Source: JBBIMP01 sp037444305
GTDB lineage: Bacteria; Acidobacteriota; UBA6911
Reading direction: 5' to 3'
NCBI GenBank assembly: GCA_037444305.1
Contig: JBBIMP010000012.1
Coordinates: forward strand, 124,001-188,000
Length of the DNA stretch: 64,000 bases
This document shows, piece after piece, positions 8,265 through 15,626 of the stretch. The notes under the pieces were generated by a model, which was not told the origin of the DNA, did not search any database, and was given only the letters and a program-made list of their open reading frames with translations. Position 1 is the stretch's first letter. The number at the start of each line of letters is the position of its first letter. The position numbers were made by a program, and so were the translations under genes.

Positions 8265-9625
8265 ACTCACACCTGCCTTTTGATCCCGAAAGCCAAGCCA
8301 CGGCCCGCCAGGGCATTCCCCTGGCTGAACGAATGCGACCGGGATCTCTGGACGAGATCGCGGGCCAAGAACACCTGACGGGGCCGGGCAAGGTCCTGCG
8401 CGAGATGATTGCCGGCGACCGCCTCGCCTCCATCGTGTTCTGGGGCCCGCCGGGAACCGGGAAGACCACGATCGCCAGAATCATTGCGAAGGAGACGAAG
8501 TCCCATTTTGTGGCTTACAGCGCGGTGCTTTCCGGGATCAAAGAGATAAAGGGCGTCATGGCCGAGGCGGAAAGGCACTTCCGCCGGACGGGCCGTCGGA
8601 CGATCCTGTTCGTGGATGAAATCCACCGGTTCAACAAGGCTCAGCAGGATGCATTCCTTCCCTACATAGAATCCGGAGTCATAGTGCTCATCGGAGCGAC
8701 CACGGAAAATCCTTCGTTTGAAGTGGTTGGCGCCCTTCTGTCGCGCGTGAAAGTTTATCTGCTGCATCCGCTCGGCAAGGAGGATACCGAGAGAATCCTG
8801 CAACGGGCTCTGCAGGATGAGGAGAAGGGATTGGGCTCCTATGGCGTGCATCCGGAAGCAGGAGTGCTCGAACTGATCGCCACATACGCCGACGGCGACG
8901 CGCGGGCTGCGCTCAACGCCCTCGAACTGGCCCTTTCCATTGCCACCGGCAGACAGAAGGACAAGCGGCCTTTGCGGGTCAGCCTCGAGGACCTCGCGGC
9001 GGCCTTGCAGCGCAAACTTCCGTCGCATTACAAGGGCGGTGAGGAACACTTCAATCTCATTTCGGCGCTGCACAAGTCGCTGAGAAACAGCGATGCTGAC
9101 GCTTCGATTTATTGGCTGGCCAGGATGCTGGAGGCTGGAGAGGATCCGCTCTACATTGCCCGGAGGTTGGTCCGATTTGCCTCGGAGGATGTCGGCCTGG
9201 CCGACATCCGGGCCCTGAGGGTGGCGCTGGACGCTGTCGAAACCGTGAGGCTGGTCGGGCTTCCCGAATGCAAACTGGCGCTGGCGCAGGCCGCCCTATA
9301 TCTGTCGGTGGCGCCAAAATCCAATGCCATTTACACGGCTTATGGGGAGGCGGAGGCGGATGTCCAGCGGACGCGCAACGAGCCCCCGCCGCTGCACATC
9401 CTCAACGCACCGACAGAACTCATGAAGGGCCTCGGCTACGGCAAAGGTTATCAATATGCGCACGAAACGCAACGGCATGTGGCAGCAATGGAATGTCTGC
9501 CGAAAGCCCTCAAGGGACGCGAATACTACAAGCCGACGGCCAACGGGATGGAAAAGCGCATCCGTGAAATACTGGATGATATCAAAAAGCGCAAGGCCGA
9601 GTTCGCACGGGATCTGGAAAGTTGA
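8261..9625 (+). CDS. rarA: Replication-associated recombination protein A (AAA+ ATPase RarA/MgsA)
   Basis: 454 residues. Walker A GPPGTGKT at 62-69, Walker B FVDEIHRF around 117-124, then the RarA-type C-terminal tetramerisation region with KGYQYAHE near residue 400. RarA acts at stalled replication forks and on single-strand DNA ends together with SSB and RecA-pathway proteins. The ATG lies inside the ATGA overlap with the upstream methyltransferase gene, which suggests coupled translation. It is the last gene of the plus-strand run and converges on uppP after a very AT-rich spacer. Confidence 0.95.
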   Translation: MNSHLPFDPESQATARQGIPLAERMRPGSLDEIAGQEHLTGPGKVLREMIAGDRLASIVFWGPPGTGKTTIARIIAKETKSHFVAYSAVLSGIKEIKGVMAEAERHFRRTGRRTILFVDEIHRFNKAQQDAFLPYIESGVIVLIGATTENPSFEVVGALLSRVKVYLLHPLGKEDTERILQRALQDEEKGLGSYGVHPEAGVLELIATYADGDARAALNALELALSIATGRQKDKRPLRVSLEDLAAALQRKLPSHYKGGEEHFNLISALHKSLRNSDADASIYWLARMLEAGEDPLYIARRLVRFASEDVGLADIRALRVALDAVETVRLVGLPECKLALAQAALYLSVAPKSNAIYTAYGEAEADVQRTRNEPPPLHILNAPTELMKGLGYGKGYQYAHETQRHVAAMECLPKALKGREYYKPTANGMEKRIREILDDIKKRKAEFARDLES

Positions 9626-9690
9626 TACTATATATTATGGTATAATAGTGAATATTTATTTATAATATTTAAAGTAATACATTAATATCA
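9626..9690. other. AT-rich convergent junction between rarA and uppP
   Basis: The 30-base spacer and the last codons of uppP are almost pure A/T in an otherwise GC-rich window. A 6-bp inverted repeat TATTAT-GGT-ATAATA lies in the spacer. It may act as a weak two-way stop region, but there is no GC stem with a T tract, so no canonical terminator is claimed. Confidence 0.4.
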
Positions 9691-10495
9691 GGGCGGCCAG
9701 GATGAAGCGGTAAAGGACAAAAGGCAGGAAGCCCCTCGTGCGCAGAAACCTGAGGAAATACCGTATGCAGAGAAAGCCGGTCACGGCTGCGAAAACTGTC
9801 CCTGCCGCCATGGTCCCCCAGTTGGCAATCGCGCCGGATTCACCCGCGGAACCGTAAAGCATTCCCAACAGCGTCCCCAGCTTCAACAGGCCTGCTCCCA
9901 CGATTACAGGTGTTGACAGGAGAAAGGAAAAGCGTGCCGCTTCGGCCCTGCTGCTGTGCCGGAACATGGCGGCGCTGATGGTGATACCGCTACGGGAGAC
10001 GCCCGGCACCAATGCCACTGCCTGGGCAAAGCCGATAATCAACCCGTCCGCCCAAGTGTACTCCTCGATTGCCCGATTCTGGCGGCTGTGCCGGTCGGCC
10101 CAGTAAAGCACCAGTCCAAACACGACCAATGTGGCGACGGGGACGAGGGGGGACCGCAGATAGAGCTCAATGATATCTCCCAGGGCCAGACCTGCCAGAA
10201 CAGCGGGCATTGTGGCGCCAACCAGCAACCATGCCAGCTTGCGCTCCCTCGTCGCCAGGGGTTTCCCTGTCAGGATCCCGACGACAAACTCGCGCCCCAG
10301 CTGCATCCAGTCCGACCAGAAATAGGCCAGCACCGCTATGGCCGTGCCCACGTGGAGTGCCACGTCGAAGGTCAGGCCCTCGTGCTCCCAGTCCAAGAAC
10401 CAGGGGACCAGAATCAGGTGAGCCGAGCTGCTGATGGGAAGGAACTCCGTCAGCCCCTGGACGATTCCGAGAAACACCGCAGCAAGAATTCCCAT
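9656..10495 (-). CDS. uppP: Undecaprenyl-diphosphatase UppP (BacA)
   Basis: 279 residues and about eight membrane segments. The first family motif GLTEFLPISSSAH (14-26) supplies the catalytic glutamate and serines; the second, PGVSRSG, is near residue 170. UppP removes a phosphate from undecaprenyl pyrophosphate to recycle the carrier used for peptidoglycan and other surface polymers, and gives bacitracin tolerance. The C-terminus ends in AT-rich codons (LILMYYFKYYK), unlike the rest of the gene. It lies downstream of the Bat operon, separated by 181 bases that include a hairpin. Confidence 0.96.
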   Translation of the reverse strand: MGILAAVFLGIVQGLTEFLPISSSAHLILVPWFLDWEHEGLTFDVALHVGTAIAVLAYFWSDWMQLGREFVVGILTGKPLATRERKLAWLLVGATMPAVLAGLALGDIIELYLRSPLVPVATLVVFGLVLYWADRHSRQNRAIEEYTWADGLIIGFAQAVALVPGVSRSGITISAAMFRHSSRAEAARFSFLLSTPVIVGAGLLKLGTLLGMLYGSAGESGAIANWGTMAAGTVFAAVTGFLCIRYFLRFLRTRGFLPFVLYRFILAALILMYYFKYYK

Positions 10496-10523
10496 ATACT
10501 AGCCCGGATTAGTCATGAATAAT

Positions 10524-10539
10524 GCAGGCCAGAGCCTGC
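10524..10539. repeat. Perfect 6-bp inverted repeat in the uppP leader
   Basis: GCAGGC-CAGA-GCCTGC, a 6-bp stem with a 4-base loop, 29 bases before the uppP start on the minus strand. No T tract follows on the minus strand (ATTATTC), so it could be a weak terminator for the Bat operon or a leader structure of uppP. The rest of 10496-10676 shows nothing I can name. Confidence 0.4.
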
Positions 10540-10676
10540 CACCTGAATCCTTTCCCCACCTGCGTCGGAATGCAGGGACCGCGAATCTACCACATTCGGA
10601 GTCCCGCGAGCGTGACCAAACGGATGGCACGACGCACCGTCCCGGCGGCCCAGCTCCACGCGCCTCTGCCCTCAGG

Positions 10677-11981
10677 TCAGTGGATCAGCCGCGTCAGATC
10701 GAGAAAGATCCTGTCCAGTGCTTCCCTGTTTGCAGCCGTCGGATTGAACCGGCATCTCTCCACGAGTATCCAGCAACGGTCCAGACATTCATCCCGTGCC
10801 CCGATGTCATGCAGCCGGTGCCGTCGCTGCGCAAGGTCATTCAGAAAGCGGTGGGCGCTCTCGAGGAAAGCGCGTTGTGAGATCTGGCGTTTTTTTTCGA
10901 GCCCGTGCAGCAGCGTCTCGGGATGCTCACCCTTGCTCTTGCGCCTTGCGGCCTTCCATGAGACCAGGCCGGCAAGCACCAACAGAGCGGCAATGGTGAT
11001 CCACCAGGTACCGGCTGAGGCACCGGAAAACCAGTTCAGGCCGCTTCCCTTCCCTGCCTTCTGAGGACCCGCCGATTGAGCGGCGAGGAGGTCGCGGCCC
11101 TTGTCCCCCTCCATGACATTGGCCTCCAGATCAAGAGCACTCCAGTCCTCCGCTTCCGGAAGAAAAAATGGGATCCTACTGTCATGAACCAGCACCTTGC
11201 CGTTGCCGAGCGGCTGAAGCGAAATCCTCCATTGCTGCCTGTACTTCACCGACAGTTGTCGCCGCCCCTCGGCGTCTATCGTCTGGGCAAGCCTTTCACT
11301 GGCAACCAGTGTAACCGTACCGACAATCCCGGGCTCGATCCTAAGCCACTCCCGTGGATCGAACAGCGCGAGGTTGGCCGAGCTCTGCAGATCCAGAATT
11401 ACGGACAGCGGGTGGGCGGGCGATGCAGATAGCCTCCCCTCGACTTCCCCGACAAGAGGAATTCCGGCGGACCATGGCCCCCCTTCCGGCAGTGGGCGCA
11501 CAAAAACCGAGATTGGATTTGATGTTGCCTGCAGGTCCCAGTCCTCGGCCGCCGGCGATCTCAGACCCAATGCCCGCTTGATTTTGACGCTTAACGAAGG
11601 AATCTGTCTTTCCCCTGGAACCATGGGGTAGGCCACAACCTGTTTGAGGAGAAAATCAAACGCTGTCTTCCCCTGCCATATCCTGGTTGCCTGTCTCGGC
11701 TCCCCGGGAAGCGCCAGCATTTCGGTCCAGAATCCAGGAAATTGCTGCGTGTCAATATCGACGGCGGCGGGGGGGGTCCGCGTGAGGAGGCGGTACACGA
11801 CACTGATCTGCTGGCCGGTGAAGGGACGAAGGTTGCTGATTTCGGTGAGGATGGCCATGTCGGCCGCAATCACAGTCTCGTCACCAGGCGCAAGCCCAAT
11901 GCTGTTTGAAGTGAAGGCGGACGGCAGTACCAGCAGCAGGACCCCCACACACGTTACGGTTCTCGGACCTCGGCTACGCAA
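10677..11981 (-). CDS. batD: BatD-like (oxygen tolerance family) membrane protein
   Basis: 434 residues. An N-terminal signal peptide (TCVGVLLLVLPSAFTS) is followed by beta-rich periplasmic repeats, with phrases such as LRPFTGQQISVVYRLLTR and FWTEML typical of BatD (PF13584), then one membrane helix (about residues 325-345) and a basic helical cytoplasmic tail. BatD proteins work with VWA-type Bat proteins at the membrane; the molecular role is unsettled. The start is TTG at 11981, directly after the upstream stop and 4 bases after GGGAGGAG (11986-11993). Longer in-frame readings overlap the upstream gene by more than 100 bases and are not favoured. Confidence 0.8.
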   Translation of the reverse strand: MRSRGPRTVTCVGVLLLVLPSAFTSNSIGLAPGDETVIAADMAILTEISNLRPFTGQQISVVYRLLTRTPPAAVDIDTQQFPGFWTEMLALPGEPRQATRIWQGKTAFDFLLKQVVAYPMVPGERQIPSLSVKIKRALGLRSPAAEDWDLQATSNPISVFVRPLPEGGPWSAGIPLVGEVEGRLSASPAHPLSVILDLQSSANLALFDPREWLRIEPGIVGTVTLVASERLAQTIDAEGRRQLSVKYRQQWRISLQPLGNGKVLVHDSRIPFFLPEAEDWSALDLEANVMEGDKGRDLLAAQSAGPQKAGKGSGLNWFSGASAGTWWITIAALLVLAGLVSWKAARRKSKGEHPETLLHGLEKKRQISQRAFLESAHRFLNDLAQRRHRLHDIGARDECLDRCWILVERCRFNPTAANREALDRIFLDLTRLIH

Positions 11982-11982
11982 C

Positions 11983-12870
11983 CTACTCCTCCCGAACGAA
12001 TCTCGGCCAAAAGCCGGCCAGAACATACTCCAGCAGCAAAAGAACGAACGCAGCCAGGGCGAAGCTGCGGATCGTGGGCTGACGCTCAAACAGCCCCCCA
12101 TTAGACTCCAGGGCCGGGGGGGCAGCCACCATTGCCGCGAGTTCCCCGAGTCCCTCCGCCTGGGCCCAGCCCTGCTCCCTTGAGCGATACCAGTAGCGGG
12201 GGGTGGAACTGCTGCTTTCCTGCGGGCGCAGGATCACCAGGATTGACGCTCTCGGCAGACCAGAAGTCAGATGCTGCGCGATCTCCTCGGGCGCACGGGC
12301 GGTCAGGAAAAGAAGCATGTGAACGGCGTTGCCGTCTGCCGGTTTGTCCGGCGCCAGCATTTCCGCCCGCCCACCGCCTCCGCGCTGAACGGACCACTCA
12401 ATTCTGGATCGTTCGAGAAGAATTCTGTACCCCTCGAGATCCTCGGTTGCGGGAATCACCGGTACAGACGGTTCAGCCAGCCGATGCAGCGACATCCTGC
12501 ACGGTAAATCGCCCGAAGCCAGGGCGGCCAAAAGCGAATCGAGCGACATCCACGGATCTAGTCCGGAGAACCCGGGTGCTGCCGGGGATTCGAGGTCAAG
12601 ATAGACCCTGGTTTCCCATTCAGGGAGGGAGCGGGAGGAATCATTGGGCTCGCGGGCCCAAAGGATGGATGCGGCGGCAGCCACTCCGAGCGCAAAGAGG
12701 GCTATGCCCGTCACCTTGGGCGCCCAGCGCTGTCTCACACCCAGAACGCGGCAGTCGCCGAATTCCCTGATCCTCCTGTGTTTAAGGTACTCCCCTAGGC
12801 ACCACGCTGCGGTGATCACGAGCATCAGGAGCGCCCCGCCGGGGTGCGCCTCCATGAGTAAGTCTGCCAT
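11983..12870 (-). CDS. Bat-operon membrane protein, probable BatB-like protein with degenerate VWA domain
   Basis: 295 residues. Residues 10-70 resemble the head of BatA/BatB proteins: a membrane segment, a basic stretch with EFGDCRVLG, then a second membrane segment (about 52-70). Where a VWA domain should show D-x-S-x-S, the sequence reads YLDLESP, so the metal site looks lost. A C-terminal membrane helix (SFALAAFVLLLLEYVLAGF) ends the protein, also as in BatB. It lies 2 bases after the VWA gene and 1 base before batD. The position and the ends support a Bat role; the middle of the protein is not recognised and the function is unknown. Confidence 0.6.
   Translation of the reverse strand: MADLLMEAHPGGALLMLVITAAWCLGEYLKHRRIREFGDCRVLGVRQRWAPKVTGIALFALGVAAAASILWAREPNDSSRSLPEWETRVYLDLESPAAPGFSGLDPWMSLDSLLAALASGDLPCRMSLHRLAEPSVPVIPATEDLEGYRILLERSRIEWSVQRGGGGRAEMLAPDKPADGNAVHMLLFLTARAPEEIAQHLTSGLPRASILVILRPQESSSSTPRYWYRSREQGWAQAEGLGELAAMVAAPPALESNGGLFERQPTIRSFALAAFVLLLLEYVLAGFWPRFVREE
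11986..11993 (-). promoter_or_regulatory. Ribosome binding site deciding the batD TTG start
   Basis: GGGAGGAG on the minus strand, overlapping the last codons of the upstream gene and 4 bases before TTG 11981. It places the batD start directly behind the preceding stop codon and exposes a clean signal peptide. Confidence 0.65.
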
Positions 12871-12872
12871 AA

Positions 12873-13859
12873 TTAACCCGGAATCTCCGGAAAGAGAAAC
12901 GCGCCCAGCGCGAACTCGGTCGCGAGGAGGGTGAGCGCCAGCCAGGCGAAAACAACCGCCGCGGGGGTACCTGCCACGTCCGCGGCTGCAGCCCCTCTCG
13001 CTGCAGCCGCCGGATACAGCGAATCAAGCGCCTCACGCAGTTCCTCGGGGCTCCTCACCCGCAAATACCTCCCCCCGGCGATTGCACACAGTTCCTCCAG
13101 GCTCGCATCGTCGATTGCAATCCTGGCCTCAACCTCGAGTGCAGCACCCTCCTCGGAAGGGATCCAGAACCTGGATATCTGGCCCGTGCCGATTCCGATG
13201 ATATCCAACGAAATCCCAAGGGAGCGGGCGATTCGAGCCGCGTCCGCCGGCGATATCGATCCCCGGTTGCTGACACCGTCGGTGAGCAGGAGGATTCTCC
13301 GGCTGGGACTCGGATTACCGCGAAGCCTGCTGGCGGCGCTTGCGATGGCGCTGCCAATGGCGGTACCGTCCTCGCCAAACCCGGCCGGTTCGATGCGGGT
13401 CAGTGCGGTGGTCACCGCCTCCCTATCCCGTGTCACGGGTGTGAGCAATTCGGGAACCGCCGCAAACCTCAGGAGCCCGACAGCGATGTCTGGCAGGCCC
13501 AGGGTAAATTTCTCCAGCTGGAAACGGGCCTGGGTCAGCCGGTTCCCAGGAGCGAAATCGTCGGCGCTCATCGAGCTAGATACGTCGAGCGCCAGCATGA
13601 GCGCCCCGCTTTTCTGTTCTTCATCAGATTCGGTGTTGGCGGCGCCGAATCCGGCGATGATCGGAACCAGGCAGCTGAGGGCTGCCGTCCGCAGGAGGAT
13701 CCTTAGGCGCGGCATCATGGTGTGGACACCGTTGGTCGGGGGGATCCAGGCAAACGCCGAGTGGGGCAGCGGATAGTGACTGCCGTGAGGCCGGACCCAG
13801 CGCATCAGGAGAATGGCAAAAGGAAAAACCAGGAGTGCGAGCCACCTAGGATCGTCCAT
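12873..13859 (-). CDS. BatA-like VWA-domain membrane protein
   Basis: 328 residues. It starts with the family-like MDDPRWLALLVFPFAILL, has a second membrane segment, then a VWA domain with an intact MIDAS (ALDVSSSMSADD, D-x-S-x-S) and LLLTDGVSNRG. A C-terminal helix follows an alanine-rich linker. Bat VWA proteins of the MoxR-associated group are thought to assemble envelope complexes. A longer TTG start at 13952 exists but lies inside the -35 box of the promoter at 13924-13952, so ATG 13859 is chosen. The usual upstream moxR and DUF58 genes are absent; guaA lies there instead. Confidence 0.82.
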   Translation of the reverse strand: MDDPRWLALLVFPFAILLMRWVRPHGSHYPLPHSAFAWIPPTNGVHTMMPRLRILLRTAALSCLVPIIAGFGAANTESDEEQKSGALMLALDVSSSMSADDFAPGNRLTQARFQLEKFTLGLPDIAVGLLRFAAVPELLTPVTRDREAVTTALTRIEPAGFGEDGTAIGSAIASAASRLRGNPSPSRRILLLTDGVSNRGSISPADAARIARSLGISLDIIGIGTGQISRFWIPSEEGAALEVEARIAIDDASLEELCAIAGGRYLRVRSPEELREALDSLYPAAAARGAAAADVAGTPAAVVFAWLALTLLATEFALGAFLFPEIPG

Positions 13860-13923
13860 AGCGGCATTTTGAAGGAAGGCCAGCACTCCGCATCCTTTCC
13901 GTTCGAGATCTCGCTCGAAAGCT

Positions 13924-13952
13924 AATATAGGGTTGCCCGGCGCGAGGTTCAA
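13924..13952 (-). promoter_or_regulatory. sigma70-type promoter for the Bat operon
   Basis: Minus strand TTGAAC (13947-13952), 17-base spacer, TATATT (13924-13929). The predicted start near 13917 leaves a leader of about 58 bases before the ATG at 13859. Confidence 0.5.
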
Positions 13953-14013
13953 TTGTTAAATGCTCTCCCCGCCCGGCGCGGGACCTCATCACGGGAAGTT
14001 TCACTCGTCGCCG

Positions 14014-14042
14014 TTGAAATGGGGAGATCGGTGGGTTATCGT
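14014..14042 (+). promoter_or_regulatory. Candidate sigma70-type promoter for guaA
   Basis: TTGAAA (14014-14019), 17-base spacer, TATCGT (14037-14042). The predicted start near 14049 favours the TTG start at 14082 over the upstream ATG 14019 and TTG 13953. The -10 match is only 4 of 6. Confidence 0.4.
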
Positions 14043-14081
14043 ATATCTTCCGCCAACCATTATCTGGAAAAGATTCGGAAG

Positions 14082-15623
14082 TTGGACATTCACCACGAAT
14101 ACATCCTGATCCTGGATTTCGGCTCGCAGTACACCCAATTGATAGCGCGGCGGATACGCGAACTGTCGGTGTACTGTGAAATTGTCCCCTTTTCGGAAGC
14201 CCTGGGAAAAATCTCTCAGAGAAGACCCTGTGGCCTGGTTTTATCGGGCGGGCCGGACTCGGTGTGCCGCGAGGGCAGCCCTGCCGTCGGCCGGGAGATA
14301 TTCGAACTGGGTATTCCGACCATGGGAATCTGTTATGGCCTGCAGTTGATGTCCCGGGTCTTGGGCGGAACGGTCGTCAAGGGCGACCAGCGGGAATTCG
14401 GCAAGGCCACTCTCGACGTCCACCGTCCGGGGCTCTTGCTTGCGGATTTGCCGGGCGCATTTCAGGTCTGGATGAGCCACGGGGACAGAGTGGAATCCCT
14501 CCCGAGCGGCTTCCGGATTTACGGGATGTCGGGGAACATCGTGGCGGTTGCAGGCGATGAAACCCGCAAGCTGTGGGGGCTGCAGTTCCATCCCGAGGTT
14601 GTGCACACGCATCACGGATCGGCGATCCTGTGCAACTTCCTGCGCAGCGCGTGCGGCTGCTCCATGAACTGGACCATGGCGGCTTTCGTGGATCACGCAA
14701 TCCACGCGATCTCGGAACAGATAGGAACGGGCCATGCAATCTGCGGCCTCAGCGGCGGCGTCGATTCCTCGGTTGCGGCTCTGCTCGTTCACCAAGCCAT
14801 CGGGGATCGGCTGACCTGCATATTCGTCGACAACGGGCTGCTGCGCAAGGGGGAGTTCGAGCAAGTCCTGGTGGCCTACCGCGACAAGATGCACTTGAAG
14901 GTCTTCGGCGTGGACGCCCGGGAACGCTTCCTCGCCAGGCTGGCCGGCGTGGAAGATCCTGAGCTCAAACGCAGGATAATCGGCGAGCAGTTCGTCCGCG
15001 TGTTCGAGGAAGAGGCCCGTCGCATCGGGCACGCGGATTTTCTCGTTCAGGGAACCCTCTACCCGGATGTCATCGAGTCGGTCTCGGTGCGCGGCCCGTC
15101 GGCGGTCATCAAAACGCACCACAACGTGGGCGGCCTGCCGGGCGTCATGCAGCTCAAGCTGGTGGAGCCGCTGCGCGAACTGTTCAAGGACGAGGTGCGC
15201 AGGGTGGGGGCCGAACTGGGGCTGGAGCCCGGCTTCATTCACCGGCAGCCTTTCCCGGGGCCCGGCCTCGCCGTACGGATCATAGGCTCGGTGGACGAGC
15301 GGCGGCTCGAACTGCTTCGAAACGCCGATGAGGTGGTTCAGCAGGAGATCGAAGCATCAGGTCTCGCCCGCGAGATCTGGCAGGCGTTTGCCGTGCTGCT
15401 CCCCCTTCAGAGCGTCGGTGTCATGGGGGATGACCGCACCTACGAAAATGTGGCGGCCGTCAGGGCGGTCACCAGCCAGGACGGGATGACAGCCGATTGG
15501 GCGCGCCTGCCCCACAGCCTGCTCGAGCGGATCGCAAATCGGATAGTCAACGAGGTGCGCGGGATCAACCGCGTGGTCTACGATATCACGTCCAAGCCGC
15601 CGGGCACGATCGAGTGGGAGTGA
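14082..15623 (+). CDS. guaA: GMP synthase (glutamine-hydrolysing)
   Basis: 513 residues from TTG 14082. The N-terminal class I amidotransferase starts ILILDFGSQYTQ and has the nucleophile in GICYGLQ (Cys84) and LQFHPEVVHT. The ATP-pyrophosphatase P-loop GLSGGVDSS is near 222, and the C-terminus is GTIEWE. It converts XMP, ATP and glutamine to GMP. Homology begins only about six residues after this start, and the length matches the family; ATG 14019 and TTG 13953 are longer in-frame alternatives, the latter with GAGG 5 bases upstream. It leads guaA-dnaE-accA, with dnaE starting 3 bases after the stop. Confidence 0.93.
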   Translation: MDIHHEYILILDFGSQYTQLIARRIRELSVYCEIVPFSEALGKISQRRPCGLVLSGGPDSVCREGSPAVGREIFELGIPTMGICYGLQLMSRVLGGTVVKGDQREFGKATLDVHRPGLLLADLPGAFQVWMSHGDRVESLPSGFRIYGMSGNIVAVAGDETRKLWGLQFHPEVVHTHHGSAILCNFLRSACGCSMNWTMAAFVDHAIHAISEQIGTGHAICGLSGGVDSSVAALLVHQAIGDRLTCIFVDNGLLRKGEFEQVLVAYRDKMHLKVFGVDARERFLARLAGVEDPELKRRIIGEQFVRVFEEEARRIGHADFLVQGTLYPDVIESVSVRGPSAVIKTHHNVGGLPGVMQLKLVEPLRELFKDEVRRVGAELGLEPGFIHRQPFPGPGLAVRIIGSVDERRLELLRNADEVVQQEIEASGLAREIWQAFAVLLPLQSVGVMGDDRTYENVAAVRAVTSQDGMTADWARLPHSLLERIANRIVNEVRGINRVVYDITSKPPGTIEWE

Positions 15624-15626
15624 AGC

